From positions 24,093-88,092 of the forward strand of contig JAHLWZ010000373.1 in the NCBI GenBank assembly GCA_020536535.1: DNA of 64,000 bases. The letters are read 5' to 3'. Made by a program: the position numbers and the translations under genes. Source of the DNA: Pelomyxa schiedti (lineage: Eukaryota > Evosea > Pelobiontida > Pelomyxidae). Positions 62,311 to 64,000 of this stretch are shown piece after piece. Positions within the stretch are counted from its first letter, which is position 1, and every line of letters starts with the position of its first letter. Below the pieces are notes generated by a model, which saw only the letters and a program-made list of their open reading frames with translations, ran no database searches and was not told the origin of the DNA.

Positions 62311-62788
62311 GAAGCGAAACGAACCGTAACAAGCAGGCTCTTTTCCACAAGATAACCAGAAAAGGAAAAAAATCCCCAACCATTTTGCTGCTCTAAGCAC
62401 GAGATTTTTTGTTCTTGTCTATTCCCAAAAAAAGGGTATTGACCCCAAGTTGCCTCCCACGAACATTTAACGCTCGATACAATAGAGCAGCAAGAACGGA
62501 TCGTGGCATTGTGACGGCATGTATTTAGGATGTGCTTGACCGGTTCCGGGGAATTGCAGCAATGACGGCATGTTGAGGCAATATGGAGGAGCGATTGTTC
62601 AAGGGGCCTTCATGCCGGATGCAATTTAGAGAACATGGTTTCTGCACCGTTGAAGGGATTCCCTTGGTGTCGAGGTTCTTGACCAAGTACCCCCAGCCAC
62701 CTCCCCTTATCACGGGATCCTCTGCTCCTATTGTGAGCAGCACTCAGCAGAACAGGCAACGTCCTGTGGGCATTCGTTCTGCTCACTC
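62311..62788. other. Stretch up to the NOT1 breakpoint, no assigned gene
   Basis: A plus-strand frame (62583-62801, with RFLTKYPQPPPLITGSSAP) and a minus-strand frame (62743-62525) both look moderately protein-like; I recognise neither. At 62788/62789 homology to the left NOT1 copy starts abruptly, so this is the edge of a rearranged or misjoined segment. Confidence 0.35.
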
Positions 62789-63064
62789 AAGAAGAAACTG
62801 ATGTTGCACCAGGCGGAGTACGCTGGGTGGTGAAGGCTGTTAGCAACGGTGGTGACATAGAGTTCCGCCGGGAGCTGATGGGTGGTGCCGTTTAACGTGG
62901 GGAAACTGTACGAAGTGGTGTTTGACGCGGAGAGGAAGGTTGTGAATTATTCTGAGTCTGCTGTGCGAGTAGGGCTTTGTATTTTTGCATATCACCATCG
63001 GAGATTTCCGACGGAGATTTTGGTTGCAGAGAATCATTTCCTTCGAAAATGCTGATGTTCTCTG
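62789..63064. repeat. Direct repeat, right copy (NOT1 sequence)
   Basis: The counterpart of 11070-11300 in the same orientation, with an additional 45 bp at about 62824-62868. In this copy the NOT1 frame (PPGATSVSS) hits a stop immediately past the end of the shared segment, whereas the left copy carries on into the MIF4G region. Confidence 0.9.
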
Positions 63065-63600
63065 AGCTTTCCCATTTAACCTTGTTTAATATCACCACTC
63101 TTTGGAACGGCACATAAGTCAACCGACCCAATTTCATTGGTTACACATGTCTCTTCCTGCGAGGATGGGCTCTCCATGGGTTTGTTTTGCACTTGTACGT
63201 GAGTGTGTGGTAAATCTCCTTCTCCTTCACCTGTAGCAATTTCCATGGAAGTCTGAGGCTGCGATTGAGATTGATGGGAAAGTGTGGACGAACTAGCAGC
63301 AGGTACAGCTTTCTTGGGAAAGCTTATTTATTATTTGTGGATGGGTTTGCCGCAGGTGTGGGATCTGGATAAGATTGTTAAAAACTGATGAAACTGAGTG
63401 TTAATTTGCTACCTGAAGTATGCGAGAACAGTACTGAGTGGCCACTCACGAAGTCTAGGCCTGAATTGCTCCAAAGCCCACAACCAGAAGTTGAACAGTT
63501 TGCCACCAACTCGTTGATGCAAAGCTCCTAGAACATATCCACACAGTGGTATCAATCTGATGTGAGAGGCATCGCACTAGCTGACCTCACAAGGAGGGCA
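62789..63600 (-). CDS. CNOT1: NOT1 (CNOT1), upstream part, cut at 62789
   Basis: Minus-strand exons: about 63582-63414 encodes SHIRLIPLCGYVLGALHQR and GKLFNFWLWALEQFRPRLREW, matching the NOT1 block LGLRxVLxAL...KxFxFxLWALEQFxxRLxEW; about 63321-63084 encodes a Ser/Gln-rich linker (AVPAASSSTLSHQSQSQPQT); 63062 downward is the Ser/Pro-rich segment shared with 11.07-11.30 kb. NOT1 is the scaffold of the CCR4-NOT deadenylase. The gene should go on into the MIF4G domain, which is found not here but at 10.63-10.87 kb. Upstream exons to 64000 (for example AEAEHALRLSTVQIRKIYE near 63.8 kb) may belong to it but I cannot place them. Confidence 0.7.
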
Positions 63601-64000
63601 GTTTCGGTAGAAGTCGCCGGCTTGTCAGCAGAAAGGGCATTATAATAGACATAAAGGACACTCTGACTTGTACGTGGAAAGCGTGTGCACAGTTTTTCTT
63701 TGTCTATTCAGCACTTACGGCGCCGCGAACAACTTCGACTGCGTTTCGTAGATTTTTCGTATTTGGACAGTGGAGAGTCTTAGAGCATGTTCCGCTTCAG
63801 CAAAGCCTGGTACGCACCATCCCACTCACCCCACGGTCTTCTATGTCCTCTTCAATAAGGATGGCCCTCAATGAAGAATGAAACACAAAATTGATTGAAA
63901 AACAATTTCGCTTGATGCCTGTGCGTTGGTACCAAGCGCTCCCGATTGTTTGTTTGTTTCTTTTTTTTTCCCTTTCGTTGTTGTTGGAAGTTTTAAGTTC
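63601..64000. other. Window end, possible further NOT1 exons
   Basis: The minus strand has short open pieces with plausible donors (a GTAAGT after LFAAP near 63.71 kb). I could not align them to a NOT1 block. The last 60 bases are T-rich. Confidence 0.3.

Noticed and set aside
62892-63137. 81-codon minus-strand gene
   Set aside because: It is an internal NOT1 exon plus intron read through, not a separate gene.

Overview
The window is nuclear DNA of a eukaryotic microbe. Nearly every gene is cut by short GT-AG introns (about 35-110 nt, pyrimidine-rich before the acceptor), exons are richer in G+C than introns and spacers, and the standard stop codons are used. The gene set points to a free-living, amoeboid, ciliate-capable protist, most likely an amoeboflagellate of Amoebozoa or a close relative: a cAMP-receptor-like (Crl) seven-helix receptor, a PH-domain class I PI3-kinase, an Arp2-like protein, a CH/IQ/DH/PH RhoGEF, a BAR-PH-ArfGAP-ankyrin protein, and BBS4, which implies a cilium. 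The placement is inference; no ribosomal RNA is present to test it.

Layout. 0-1.7 kb: a decayed hAT transposon and a hexanucleotide-repeat stretch. 1.66-7.97 kb (+): the outstanding gene, a 1784-codon fusion of alpha-1,4-glucan lyase (GH31) with aldos-2-ulose dehydratase, two consecutive enzymes of the anhydrofructose pathway in one chain. 8.5-9.6 kb (+): multi-pass membrane protein. 9.7-11.3 kb: a patchwork holding a 78-bp exact copy of the fusion gene, a tRNA-Gln(UUG) and a NOT1 (CNOT1) fragment, ending in a 100-N gap. 12.2-18.1 kb (-): UBZ-CUE-PARP protein, small secreted protein, Arp2-like. 18.5-29.5 kb (+): PI3-kinase, Vint-domain protein, ArfGAP. 29.8-30.4 kb (-): CENP-X. 30.7-33.3 kb (+): decayed ankyrin-like gene and PHO80-type cyclin. 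33.5-36.4 kb (-): membrane glycosyltransferase-like protein and copine-type VWA protein. 36.6-42.5 kb (+): a TA-flanked MITE, Crl receptor, RCC1-repeat protein, CK2 beta. 42.7-43.5 kb (-): coiled-coil protein. 43.7-51.2 kb (+): BBS4, a long inverted repeat, SPC25, RhoGEF. 51.8-59.0 kb (-): intronless DUF885 protein, four-fold LamG-like protein, tandem flavodoxin-like protein. 59.2-62.3 kb (+): DDX56/Dbp9-like protein with decayed helicase motifs. 62.8-64 kb (-): the upstream part of NOT1.

How things fit. The fusion gene would take glycogen or starch to 1,5-anhydro-D-fructose and on to ascopyrone M/microthecin-type products without releasing the intermediate. PI3K, RhoGEF, ArfGAP, Arp2 and the Crl receptor belong to chemotaxis, phagocytosis and actin control. 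CENP-X and SPC25 are chromosome-segregation parts. The two NOT1 pieces share a 231/276-bp direct repeat that flanks the 51 kb between them, one side touching the N gap, so the order of this scaffold should be treated with caution.
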